Source: Holothuria scabra (taxonomy: Eukaryota; Echinodermata; Holothuroidea; Aspidochirotida; Holothuriidae). Taken from it: 64,000 nt of DNA. The DNA lies in assembly GCA_037179385.1 (NCBI GenBank), contig CM074185.1, positions 8,737,371 through 8,801,370 of the forward strand, in the 5' to 3' direction. Positions 62,601-64,000 of the stretch are shown in pieces. Position numbers and translations under genes: made by a program. Positions within the stretch are counted from its first letter, which is position 1; the number at the start of each line of letters is the position of its first letter. A model generated the notes under the pieces. The model was not told the DNA's origin. It saw nothing but the letters and a program-made list of their open reading frames with translations, and searched no databases.

Positions 62601-62790
62601 AAGTCTGATGGTGGTGGATTGTCTGGCTGAATGTACAGCAGTATGCTGACGTCTGTATCAGTTCCAGTGTATCGTATGTCAGGAAGGGTGGCAACATGAA
62701 GTGATGTTATAGGGACTTGTGCAGTGATGTTAAATTCCGTAGATCGTGATGAAAACAAATTTGAAGCACTGACACCAACAAGATAGTAAC
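19472..62790 (-). CDS. Polycystin-1-family protein (PKD1-like/REJ), 21 exons, 5'-partial (gene-level entry)
   Basis: Exons, 5' to 3' on the minus strand: 62790-62566, 61094-60912, 58766-57777, 55870-55718, 54646-54398, 53516-53211, 51415-51209, 49655-49510, 45745-45539, 44297-44172, 42217-42123, 40825-40696, 39756-39477, 38314-37731, 35370-35167, 30831-30551, 28033-26593, 25489-25207, 23352-23090, 21354-21213, 20691-19472. They sum to 7,715 nt and stay in one frame (about 2,570 residues). Domain order: PKD repeats, REJ, GAIN/GPS (CICHHLSTFAG), TM1, PLAT (ending HPEW / YISRIIVHDLQ), TM2-3, long cytosolic loop, TM4-6, polycystin/TOP domain, six-helix channel core, about 45-residue tail. This is the polycystin-1 architecture. 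The short tail without a coiled coil and the REJ with few PKD repeats look more like PKDREJ, PKD1L1 or sea-urchin REJ3-type proteins than canonical PKD1. The exact subfamily is unresolved. The N-terminus is right of the window. Confidence 0.93.
21035..21160 (+). mobile_element. SINE, 5'-truncated
   Basis: The body is GAGCCACAACTGGAAAAAAG, GGCCATGGCCGGCTCGACTT. The tail is CTATCTAACTAACTAACT, showing the CTAA-type simple tail of the family. Confidence 0.8.
21213..21354 (-). CDS. PKD1-like exon: polycystin (TOP) domain, first part
   Basis: Acceptor ...ccaataag (weak pyrimidine tract), donor gtaagt, phase 0 to 1. It encodes ITTSKDLMEWMRETFVPVLF and FRVGGPRIRQLRYSS, matching the polycystin pattern W.W....lvp.ly ... 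vG.PRlRQlR. Confidence 0.9.
22440..22960 (+). repeat. Dispersed ~500-bp repeat, copy 1
   Basis: Shared blocks with 57170-57770 (same strand) and 56190-56700 (opposite strand) include TCTCAAGATATGAGCA, GTGAACTTGAAG.AAGCACAT, TTATCA.AATGTGATTGCA, TTTCTTGTCAATGTGAGG and TGCTTAAACTC. No ends or coding capacity are recognised. Confidence 0.65.
23090..23352 (-). CDS. PKD1-like exon: cytosolic linker and TM6
   Basis: Acceptor ...tcttttag, donor gtagat, phases 1 to 0. It encodes the basic stretch RIEKARQKRLAQAKMYSMLK, then a membrane helix (ALLGQIAFTFLVLEIAYMQR) and the start of the extracellular loop (MKQALENAFTEDIEE). Confidence 0.92.
23430..23803. mobile_element. Possible Harbinger-like MITE
   Basis: The left end AAGCCCCGTCCACACTATGC and the right end (minus strand) AAAGCCCCGACGTGCTGC share AGCCCCG. 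Both sit against TTA/TAA trinucleotides. The match between the arms is short, so the call is tentative. Confidence 0.4.
24708..24812 (-). mobile_element. SINE, truncated
   Basis: The segment contains GAGTTTTATGGCCAAGTTTC, AACCAATTGGTTTAAATC and CCTTTCCAGTTATAGC. It is the diverged 3' body only. A further scrap of the same end is at about 24374-24400. Confidence 0.65.
25049..25148 (+). mobile_element. SINE, 5'-truncated
   Basis: GAGCCACAATTGGAAAAAAG, then CAGCTCGACTTGAACCATTA, ending CTCCATCTAACTAACC. It is the 3' body and tail of the family, in a polycystin-like gene intron close to the TM4-5 exon. Confidence 0.75.
25207..25489 (-). CDS. PKD1-like exon: TM4-5
   Basis: Acceptor ...ttcaaacag, donor gtatga, phase 0 to 1. 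It encodes FRGCLPWWFIYISWCLVFLT, GLRYGKQQSLDWLVAMFISL and FQSVTVIQPIKVVAMAALFA. The motifs CLPWW, SLDWL and FQSV..iQP.KV are hallmark polycystin-1 sequences. Confidence 0.95.
26037..26170 (+). mobile_element. SINE, 5'-truncated and diverged
   Basis: Body landmarks are CTCAGCATAAGCAATGGAGT, AACAACTGAACAGGGGCC, AACCAATTGGTTAGAAACTG. It faces the oppositely oriented copy at 26184-26385. Confidence 0.6.
26184..26385 (-). mobile_element. SINE variant with a different tRNA-like head
   Basis: The body and 3' end match the family (GTTTTATGGTCCAGTTTCCA). The head, on the minus strand, reads CTGGTCAAGTGGTTAGGGCA then GGGAGTTCAAGTCCTGGCAG. This is a good A-box and B-box but not the Glu(CUC) head of the other copies. 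The acceptor identity is not clear. Confidence 0.7.
26593..28033 (-). CDS. PKD1-like exon: PLAT end, TM2-3, long cytosolic loop
   Basis: A 1,441-nt exon with acceptor ...aaccaag after a T-tract and donor gttagt. It starts YISRIIVHDLQSNRWWYFLC (end of PLAT). Two hydrophobic helices follow (LQRAACCLCIVLSAMLANII and SVVIGIESSIITVPINYAIV). After them come about 310 residues rich in Ser, Asp, Glu and Lys with no hydrophobic segment, ending LTKDKYVE. Human PKD1 has a loop at the same place, shorter than this one. Low complexity here suggests disorder and phosphorylation, by inference. Confidence 0.93.
28862..29341 (+). mobile_element. Pearl/HINE-like element, copy B
   Basis: Three core units each carry TGACCTTTGACCT or a close variant (near 28884, 28998 and 29142). 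They are followed by a CA tract (29261-29299) and a terminal hairpin at 29317-29341 (GGTTCGCTTGC...GCAAGGAACC, one bulge) with AAAAATAAG after it. The left edge is approximate. Confidence 0.75.
30551..30831 (-). CDS. PKD1-like exon: PLAT domain
   Basis: Acceptor ...ctttccag, donor gtaact; 281 nt. It encodes LEVIYLADNDTEAHYEYHIT, VITGMRRGSGTSATVTLTLY, GNHGSSDPHVL and FMITTYDSLGELSALRLWHD, ending NQGSHPEW. This is the PLAT/LH2 domain in the first intracellular loop of polycystin-1 proteins, known to bind phospholipid. It ends in phase 2, splitting the Trp codon. Confidence 0.95.
32480..33516 (+). mobile_element. Pearl/HINE-like element, copy C (largest)
   Basis: Six tandem units of about 155 bp; the GGTGACCTC-type landmark recurs near 32502, 32658, 32814, 32972, 33118 and 33274. 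A CA microsatellite follows (33392-33472). It ends in a perfect 11-bp hairpin at 33488-33516 (GATTCCTTGCC, loop TGCCTAC, GGCAAGGAATC) with AAAAAG after it. Tandem core, microsatellite and terminal hairpin is the layout described for Pearl and related HINE/Helentron non-autonomous elements. That assignment is by structure only. No Rep/helicase ORF is present. Confidence 0.8.
33392..33472. repeat. CA microsatellite
   Basis: An imperfect (CA)n tract with interspersed TA, GC and CTA interruptions. It forms part of the Pearl-like element. Confidence 0.95.
35167..35370 (-). CDS. PKD1-like exon: GPS cleavage motif and TM1
   Basis: Acceptor ...ttcaacag, donor gtaaaa; 68 codons, phase 0 on both sides. 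It encodes IHCICHHLSTFAGCYIPLPN, with a canonical C.C.HL(S/T).FA GPS core predicted to self-cleave between Leu and Ser. Next come FKEDIGLFTEIFENPV, transmembrane helix 1 (VTAVTVATVILLFCLSGIWA) and the basic stop-transfer ARRRDRQEEKE. Confidence 0.93.
36401..36697. mobile_element. TTAA-flanked MITE, copy 1
   Basis: A 297-bp element flanked by TTAA at 36397-36400 and 36698-36701. Ends are AGGCATATTTTCATC and ACGAATGACTGCCT. The interior is homologous to 47882-48177 (TTTATTGCTTCA, ACACTCTCAGT, CATGCTGTGTAAT, GCATTGTTTGAA, GAGAGTTT). TTAA duplication is the piggyBac habit. The terminal match of this copy is weaker than that of the other. Confidence 0.75.
37078..37251 (+). repeat. GCATAGCCA repeat family, copy 1
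   Basis: The left end resembles GCATAGCCAGGATTGTG (here GCATTGCCAGGATTGTG). The right end is CTTGGCTATGCCACTGC, its inverted counterpart. The inside has a G-rich tract, GACATGAGGGAAAGTCTAA, and TTTTAGGTGTTTTTGCATTT. Confidence 0.65.
37518..37696 (+). repeat. GCATAGCCA repeat family, copy 2
   Basis: GCACATAGTCAGGATTGTG at the left, GACTACGCCAC at the right. The interior (AACATGAGGGGAAGGTCTAA, TTTTAGGTGTTTTTTGCATT) matches copy 1, which lies only 270 bp away in the same orientation. The copy ends 34 bp from the donor of the GAIN exon. Confidence 0.65.
37731..38314 (-). CDS. PKD1-like exon: GAIN domain to GPS
   Basis: The phase-1 join selects acceptor ...cttcacag with start 38314. An upstream acceptor (start 38330) would need a phase-0 partner. 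It encodes NPYSWSSEGALVTSDVVALE, many beta strands, SYYIKIEIDGTFKW, and CLYWDDVMEVWSSDGCK, the first Cys/Trp half of the GPS motif. Donor gtaagt, phase 0. Confidence 0.9.
38555..38800 (-). mobile_element. tRNA-Glu-derived SINE, full length
   Basis: The minus strand reads TTTGGTCTAATGGCAAGAAC, the anticodon arm TCTGCCTCTCACGCAGA (perfect stem, CUC), GGGCTCTATTCCCAAG as the B-box region, and then the family body. It is among the best heads in the window. Confidence 0.87.
39477..39756 (-). CDS. PKD1-like exon: GAIN domain
   Basis: Acceptor ...tgtttag, donor gttaat (phase 1). It encodes ARNITLTALHTLKEIETAIL, then LLVTSHIKALLNRQEIWEM and NFFMLPQDFRRELDSHS. The helix-then-strand pattern with F.lP fits the GAIN A/B boundary of polycystins. 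The frame would stop two codons past the donor, which supports this exon end. Confidence 0.83.
40696..40825 (-). CDS. PKD1-like exon: GAIN helical part
   Basis: Acceptor ...tcccttag, donor gtacaa (weak). It encodes QLVSGISSIMGAASSQLDAL, TNQTSASQSRVLSVNETAAV and TQN. The donor is non-consensus, but the phase-0 join to the next exon (ARNITLTALHTL) is good. Confidence 0.77.
41240..41640. repeat. Long imperfect inverted repeat
   Basis: Arms of about 65 bp: the left contains CTACAGCAATATTGAATC, and the right on the minus strand contains TTACAGCAATATCATATC. Both continue to GTTAAAAT.TC. The loop of about 270 bp has a T-tract. It is probably a decayed fold-back transposon. Confidence 0.55.
42123..42217 (-). 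CDS. PKD1-like exon: GAIN helical part
   Basis: Acceptor ...ccccctag-type polypyrimidine tract, donor gtaaac; 95 nt, phase 0 to 2. It encodes LSASAMYQKMGTFLREQSAS and GASTVAIEGTAR. It is supported by clean splice sites and phase. Confidence 0.8.
43176..43413 (+). mobile_element. tRNA-Glu-derived SINE, full length
   Basis: The plus-strand copy gives the family layout directly: head TGATCTAGTCTTAGAACATC, anticodon arm TCTGCCTCTCACGCAAG, B-box AGGTTTGATTCTC, body GAGCCACAACTGGAAAAAAG, and tail CTCCATCTAACTAACC. Confidence 0.87.
44172..44297 (-). CDS. PKD1-like exon: GAIN helical part
   Basis: Acceptor ...attttag, donor gtaagt; 42 codons, phase 0 on both sides. It encodes VREKLISNLNQVELHDLESL and a Ser/Val/Glu segment, predicted helical. 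It is assigned by frame continuity and position. Confidence 0.78.
44466..44640 (+). repeat. GCATAGCCA repeat family, copy 3
   Basis: Left TAGCATAGCAATGACTGTGTC, shared GATAAGTCTAAGGGGATGGA, G-rich tract, and right TGTGGCTATGCC. Same orientation as copies 1 and 2. Confidence 0.6.
44761..44868. mobile_element. 110-bp fold-back MITE
   Basis: The arms pair over about 44 bp. Left: GGGCCCATTCCACAAAGAGT, then TACGCATGATCTTAAGTTTG. Right arm, minus strand: GGGACCATTCCACAAAGAGT, then TACGCACAATCTTAAGTTTG. A possible 3-bp duplication CTG lies at 44758-44760 and 44869-44871. The transcript would form one long hairpin. Confidence 0.88.
45539..45745 (-). CDS. PKD1-like exon: REJ-GAIN linker
   Basis: Acceptor ...tatgaag, donor gttaga; 69 codons, phase 0 on both sides. 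It encodes VTEPPEQDSADVFNKALNLT and a polar helical segment (QAATQLITTVSSLLNSETEK). Helical segments here form the first part of GAIN subdomain A in polycystins. Confidence 0.82.
46020..46280 (-). repeat. Dispersed repeat with ATGGC-rich end, copy 1
   Basis: Its minus strand matches the minus-strand reading of 62080-62345 only when one copy is inverted. Shared blocks: GTGATTTTGACC, TTGCAAAAT/TTGCACAAAAG, TCACACAAA.CCATAGCAG. It ends near AAAATGGCCGC, a YY1-like motif. A short open frame (46033-46278) is probably incidental. Confidence 0.5.
46685..46885 (+). mobile_element. SINE, decayed, apparently interrupted
   Basis: The head CTAGTTGGTAGTGACATCTG, B-box GAGGTTCCATTCCCAGG and body ATAAGCAATAGACTAT are recognisable. 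The body stops where the TTAA element at 46894 begins. The 3' remainder may continue after 47806. Confidence 0.55.
46894..47802. mobile_element. piggyBac-like non-autonomous element
   Basis: A 909-bp element with perfect 16-bp inverted ends AGCAGCTTATGCTGTT, flanked by TTAA at 46890-46893 and 47803-47806. The interior is richer in CpG than its surroundings and has only short ORFs (47115-47306 and 47311-47529, minus) without transposase motifs. Confidence 0.85.
47882..48177. mobile_element. TTAA-flanked MITE, copy 2
   Basis: A 296-bp element with TTAA at 47878-47881 and 48178-48181. Inverted ends are AGGCCCAGTTCTCTCACCCC and, on the minus strand, AGGGCCAATCCTCTCACCCC. The interior is shared with 36401-36697. 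Confidence 0.88.
49510..49655 (-). CDS. PKD1-like exon: end of REJ
   Basis: Acceptor is a T-tract followed by ag; donor gtaagg. It encodes LLHFGYDPLFPQTLLPLGSS, then DFLLFVEVVVKDAFGASTIT, closing the REJ module. It ends in phase 0 at Asn-Val-Thr. Confidence 0.9.
49981..50050 (-). mobile_element. SINE fragment
   Basis: TTAGATGGAGTTTTATGGCC, CAGTTTCCAACCAATTGGTT, CACGGCCTTTTACG: the 3' end of the SINE family only. Confidence 0.65.
50548..50650. repeat. Interspersed repeat end with ATA microsatellite
   Basis: AATAATAATAATAATGTCTT, ATATAGGGCA and CTCAATGCACTTTACAATTC, followed by a 15-bp direct duplication of CCTGCAGCAATTG. The '(AAT)n-tTATATAG.GC ... GC.CTTTACA' pattern is a common 3' end of invertebrate repeats. 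The class is not certain. Confidence 0.45.
50764..51200. repeat. Cluster of GCATAGCCA-family copies
   Basis: GGTGCATAGCCAAGGGAGG at 50764 is followed by an opposite-strand copy at 51010-51176 (AGTGGAGTAGCCACGG ... ACACAATACTGGCTATGCG). A further end lies at 51180-51200 (CACAATCCTGGTTATGC). The copies abut, ending just before the REJ exon donor at 51208. Confidence 0.6.
51209..51415 (-). CDS. PKD1-like exon: REJ
   Basis: Acceptor ...ggtacag, donor gtaaaa, phases 1 to 1. It encodes YALFTFEINTPPSKGSCIIA, PSEGVVLLTHFFITCHGFYD and DTPLMYETRT. The f.iN.PP..G.C...p..G..l.T.f...c.gw.D motif is diagnostic for REJ. Confidence 0.93.
52103..52615 (+). mobile_element. hAT-type non-autonomous element, copy 2
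   Basis: A 513-bp element with perfect 12-bp inverted ends CAGGCTTCCTCA / TGAGGAAGCCTG and a perfect 8-bp duplication TTCTAGGA (52095-52102 and 52616-52623). 8-bp duplications and CAGG termini fit hAT elements. The ORF at 52362-52673 inside has no transposase similarity I can see. Confidence 0.93.
53211..53516 (-). CDS. PKD1-like exon: REJ with Cys cluster
   Basis: Acceptor ...tgtcaag before 53516 (minus strand), donor gtgagt. The phase-1 join gives Val-Arg-Thr. It encodes NLYIMLTWNVDAF, CVQNCGRYLNPSERF and GKCEDCTEFTRPRHEWDL. The C..C....C..C pattern is found in REJ modules. A tag acceptor nearer the first Cys (before codon Arg-Cys) breaks the phase and was not used. Confidence 0.86.
54398..54646 (-). 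CDS. PKD1-like exon: REJ
   Basis: Acceptor ...gaattag, donor gttatg, phases 1 to 1. It encodes 82 codons with CGCFNSGFAITDDTNLKIVA, QTLEGNKSYTVLLELSKLGR and VPNVLIRYVHGP, a typical REJ beta-sandwich stretch (v.l.L...gr.a....v.v..g..P.v.i). Confidence 0.88.
55718..55870 (-). CDS. PKD1-like exon: REJ
   Basis: Acceptor ...atcccag, donor gtaagt, phases 1 to 1. It encodes YSQVLVDGSSSYDPDRPP and LIFKWFCRKSNETFPSALNS. The l.LDgs.SyDPD...... l.f.W.C motif is characteristic of REJ modules. Confidence 0.92.
56190..56700 (-). repeat. Dispersed ~500-bp repeat, copy 2 (inverted)
   Basis: Opposite orientation to copies 1 and 3. CATTGACAAGTAATGCTTTC, TTATGCAATCACATACTGAT, TGAAAATGTGACAACTGTAC and CTCATATCATGAGAACC are the reverse complements of their blocks. 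Confidence 0.65.
57170..57770 (+). repeat. Dispersed ~500-bp repeat, copy 3
   Basis: TCTCAAGATATGAGCAGG, GTGAACTTGAAGGAAGCACA, TTATCAGAATGTGATTGCA, TTTGTCAATGTGAGAC. It ends within a few bases of the donor site of the 990-nt exon (57776). Confidence 0.65.
57777..58766 (-). CDS. PKD1-like exon: PKD repeats and start of REJ
   Basis: A 990-nt exon with acceptor ...tttttcag, donor gtaagt. It holds two PKD-like units: one ending INHTFSVPGFFTVSASIKNV, and one with SYTIDFGDGQSL and HFYSMDGHFIAVANGW. The REJ module then begins near CEIPSVHIDG. An in-frame alternative acceptor 27 nt downstream (cag before GTTCTGAC) would remove nine residues, so both isoforms are possible. Confidence 0.9.
58767..60911 (-). 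other. Intron, no gene seen
   Basis: I see no recognisable exon or delimited element in these 2.1 kb. The open frame at 59802-60107 (plus) and the minus-strand frames at 60182-60618 have no domain and start inside repeats. Confidence 0.5.
60912..61094 (-). CDS. PKD1-like exon: PKD repeat, second half
   Basis: Acceptor ...tatttcag, donor gtaaga, phases 1 to 1. It encodes INLTYPQPGVYSAKVHLFNN followed by a Val/Thr-rich strand. The Y..pG.Y.v.v...N pattern completes the PKD fold begun in the previous exon. Confidence 0.87.
62080..62345 (+). repeat. Dispersed repeat with ATGGC-rich end, copy 2 (inverted)
   Basis: Homologous to 46020-46280 in the other orientation: TAGCAAGATGGCTGCCTGCT, TTTTGTGTGAATGCTTGGA, CATGGTCAAAATCAC. 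It carries the YY1-like AAGATGGCTGC. Confidence 0.5.
62566..62790 (-). CDS. PKD1-like exon: PKD repeat, first half
   Basis: Acceptor ...ctgatag, donor gtgagc, phases 1 to 1. It encodes a beta-rich extracellular segment including TEFNITAQVPITSLHV and DLYLDLMYGDGRR. The YGDG motif is the signature of PKD (polycystic kidney disease) repeats. It is the most 5' exon I can support in the window. Confidence 0.82.
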
Positions 62791-64000
62791 CTATCAGAAA
62801 GATAAAAAAAAACCAAGGCAACATTACACAAACAATCCCCCAAAATGTGTCCAACAGTCATATTGGTTGCAAGAGAGAGGAAATTGGTTGTGGATAGGAG
62901 GGGGCTAGGAGTGAGAGGGGGTAAACATTAACCAAAATCTAGCCTGGTCTTTGAGTTACAGTATCAGGGGTCCTAATAGGGCTGTCCATTTTTTCTGGAT
63001 TACCTCAAACTACCTGTATAAGTATGTACTGAAGAGGCATAATACCAACATTTCCAGTGGGAATTTCCTTAACAGCTTCATCCTACATAAAGCTATGGGG
63101 GTGGGGGAATACCTGTTTTTCTTGATTTTGTCTTCTTCCCTTGGATTCATGCACAACATTTTAAGGCTAACACAGTGAGTTCATAGAGCCAAATATTCAT
63201 CACATAGAATTCATACATTTGATTTTTACATTACCAGAGGGAAAGAAACTTAGGAATGCATTATATTCCAAAACTCCAACACCTTAAGTACTTGATTGTA
63301 GAGCTATAGTTGCACTATGCAACGATAGAAAATTGATAAAAATAAACTAGTATGCATTTCCACTTTAGTGGTCACACTGGAATATTCACAGGATCTATTA
63401 TCACGACCTACGTACCACTGCACAGAAATTACAGAGTAACTCAAATTGTATGCTAAAATCTTCACTGAATCAAATTTTGTTAGGCTACAGTATCATTACT
63501 TGATGTGAACAGGGCTGTAAGTTCTGTAGAGTCATTGAAATTTAACAAGTTGTTTAGTTCACAATTTAAAAGAAAAACATGCTAGAAATTTAACTCTTCA
63601 TCTAAAACCTGAATGCATCATTATCAGAGATGCCAACATTTACATCCAGAAATCAGGGAGGTTTCACGCAGGAATCAGGGAGATTTTTTAGAATTACATG
63701 CAACTCAATGGGGGAAAAACTTGCTTGAATCAGGGAGATTGTCATATTTGCTAGTTGGAATGGACAAAAATCCTTGAATTTTCAGGGAGTCTCCCTGAGA
63801 ATCAGGGAGAGTTGGCATCTCTGCATTATCAGCCCTGTTTGAAGCACTGTAAAATAAAAAATGAGCTAGCCAAGAGAGAAGTTGTGGCCCAAGAAACACT
63901 GAAACATTGTCCATGCCGTGTAAAGCGCGATGCGGAATTCTCTAGTAAAAACTGCCCAGCAACGGTCTTTTGATGTAAACAATACCGAGTCAAACACCAC
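62791..64000 (-). other. Upstream intron of the polycystin-like gene
   Basis: No further exon is supported between 62791 and the window end. A MITE at 63625-63823 is the only delimited feature. The N-terminal exons lie beyond 64000. Confidence 0.5.
63625..63823. mobile_element. Short MITE with CAGAGATGC ends, copy 2
   Basis: A 199-bp element with perfect 13-bp inverted ends CAGAGATGCCAAC / GTTGGCATCTCTG and a perfect 6-bp duplication CATTAT (63619-63624 and 63824-63829). The interior repeats AATCAGGGAG(A/G) at least four times. Ends match the copy at 10191-10427. Confidence 0.92.

Overview
The window is animal nuclear DNA: AT-rich, intron-rich and full of interspersed repeats. It carries parts of two large multi-exon genes in convergent, tail-to-tail arrangement. 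Gene content and repeat style suggest a marine invertebrate deuterostome such as an echinoderm or hemichordate. That placement is an inference from family resemblance, because no species marker can be read directly.

Left part (about 2.1-11.55 kb, + strand): the last seven coding exons of an EDEM3 orthologue, an ER degradation-enhancing alpha-mannosidase-like protein. They code for 626 residues: the end of the GH47 region, the protease-associated (PA) domain, and a long acidic tail that ends in REDL, where the vertebrate protein has KDEL. The catalytic GH47 exons lie left of the window. A gene-free stretch of about 7.9 kb (11551-19471) follows, presumably the EDEM3 3'UTR, the intergenic spacer and the 3'UTR of the next gene.

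Right part (19.47-62.79 kb, - strand): 21 coding exons of a polycystin-1-family protein (PKD1-like / REJ type). All 20 splice junctions keep one frame of about 2,570 residues. In order they give PKD repeats, a REJ module, a GAIN domain with an intact GPS cleavage motif, TM1, a PLAT domain, TM2-3, a cytosolic loop of about 300 residues rich in Ser and acidic residues, TM4-6, the extracellular polycystin (TOP) domain, and a six-helix channel-type core with a short tail. The N-terminus and promoter lie to the right of the window.

The introns are rich in non-autonomous mobile DNA, and much of it can be delimited to the base. There is a tRNA-Glu-derived SINE family in a dozen copies, and two copies of a hAT-type element with 8-bp target duplications. 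Two short MITEs share 13-bp ends and have 6-bp duplications. Three elements end at TTAA and look piggyBac-like. A 110-bp fold-back element is present, as are several other dispersed families. Three Pearl/HINE-like elements consist of a tandem core, a CA microsatellite and a terminal hairpin. Their ~155-bp core repeats carry AGGTCA half-sites in DR1 and DR4 spacing, as bound by nuclear receptors; this is the most intriguing unexplained signal in the window.

The two genes have no evident functional link. EDEM3 acts in ER glycoprotein quality control, and polycystin-1 relatives are large glycosylated receptor/channel subunits of cilia or sperm.
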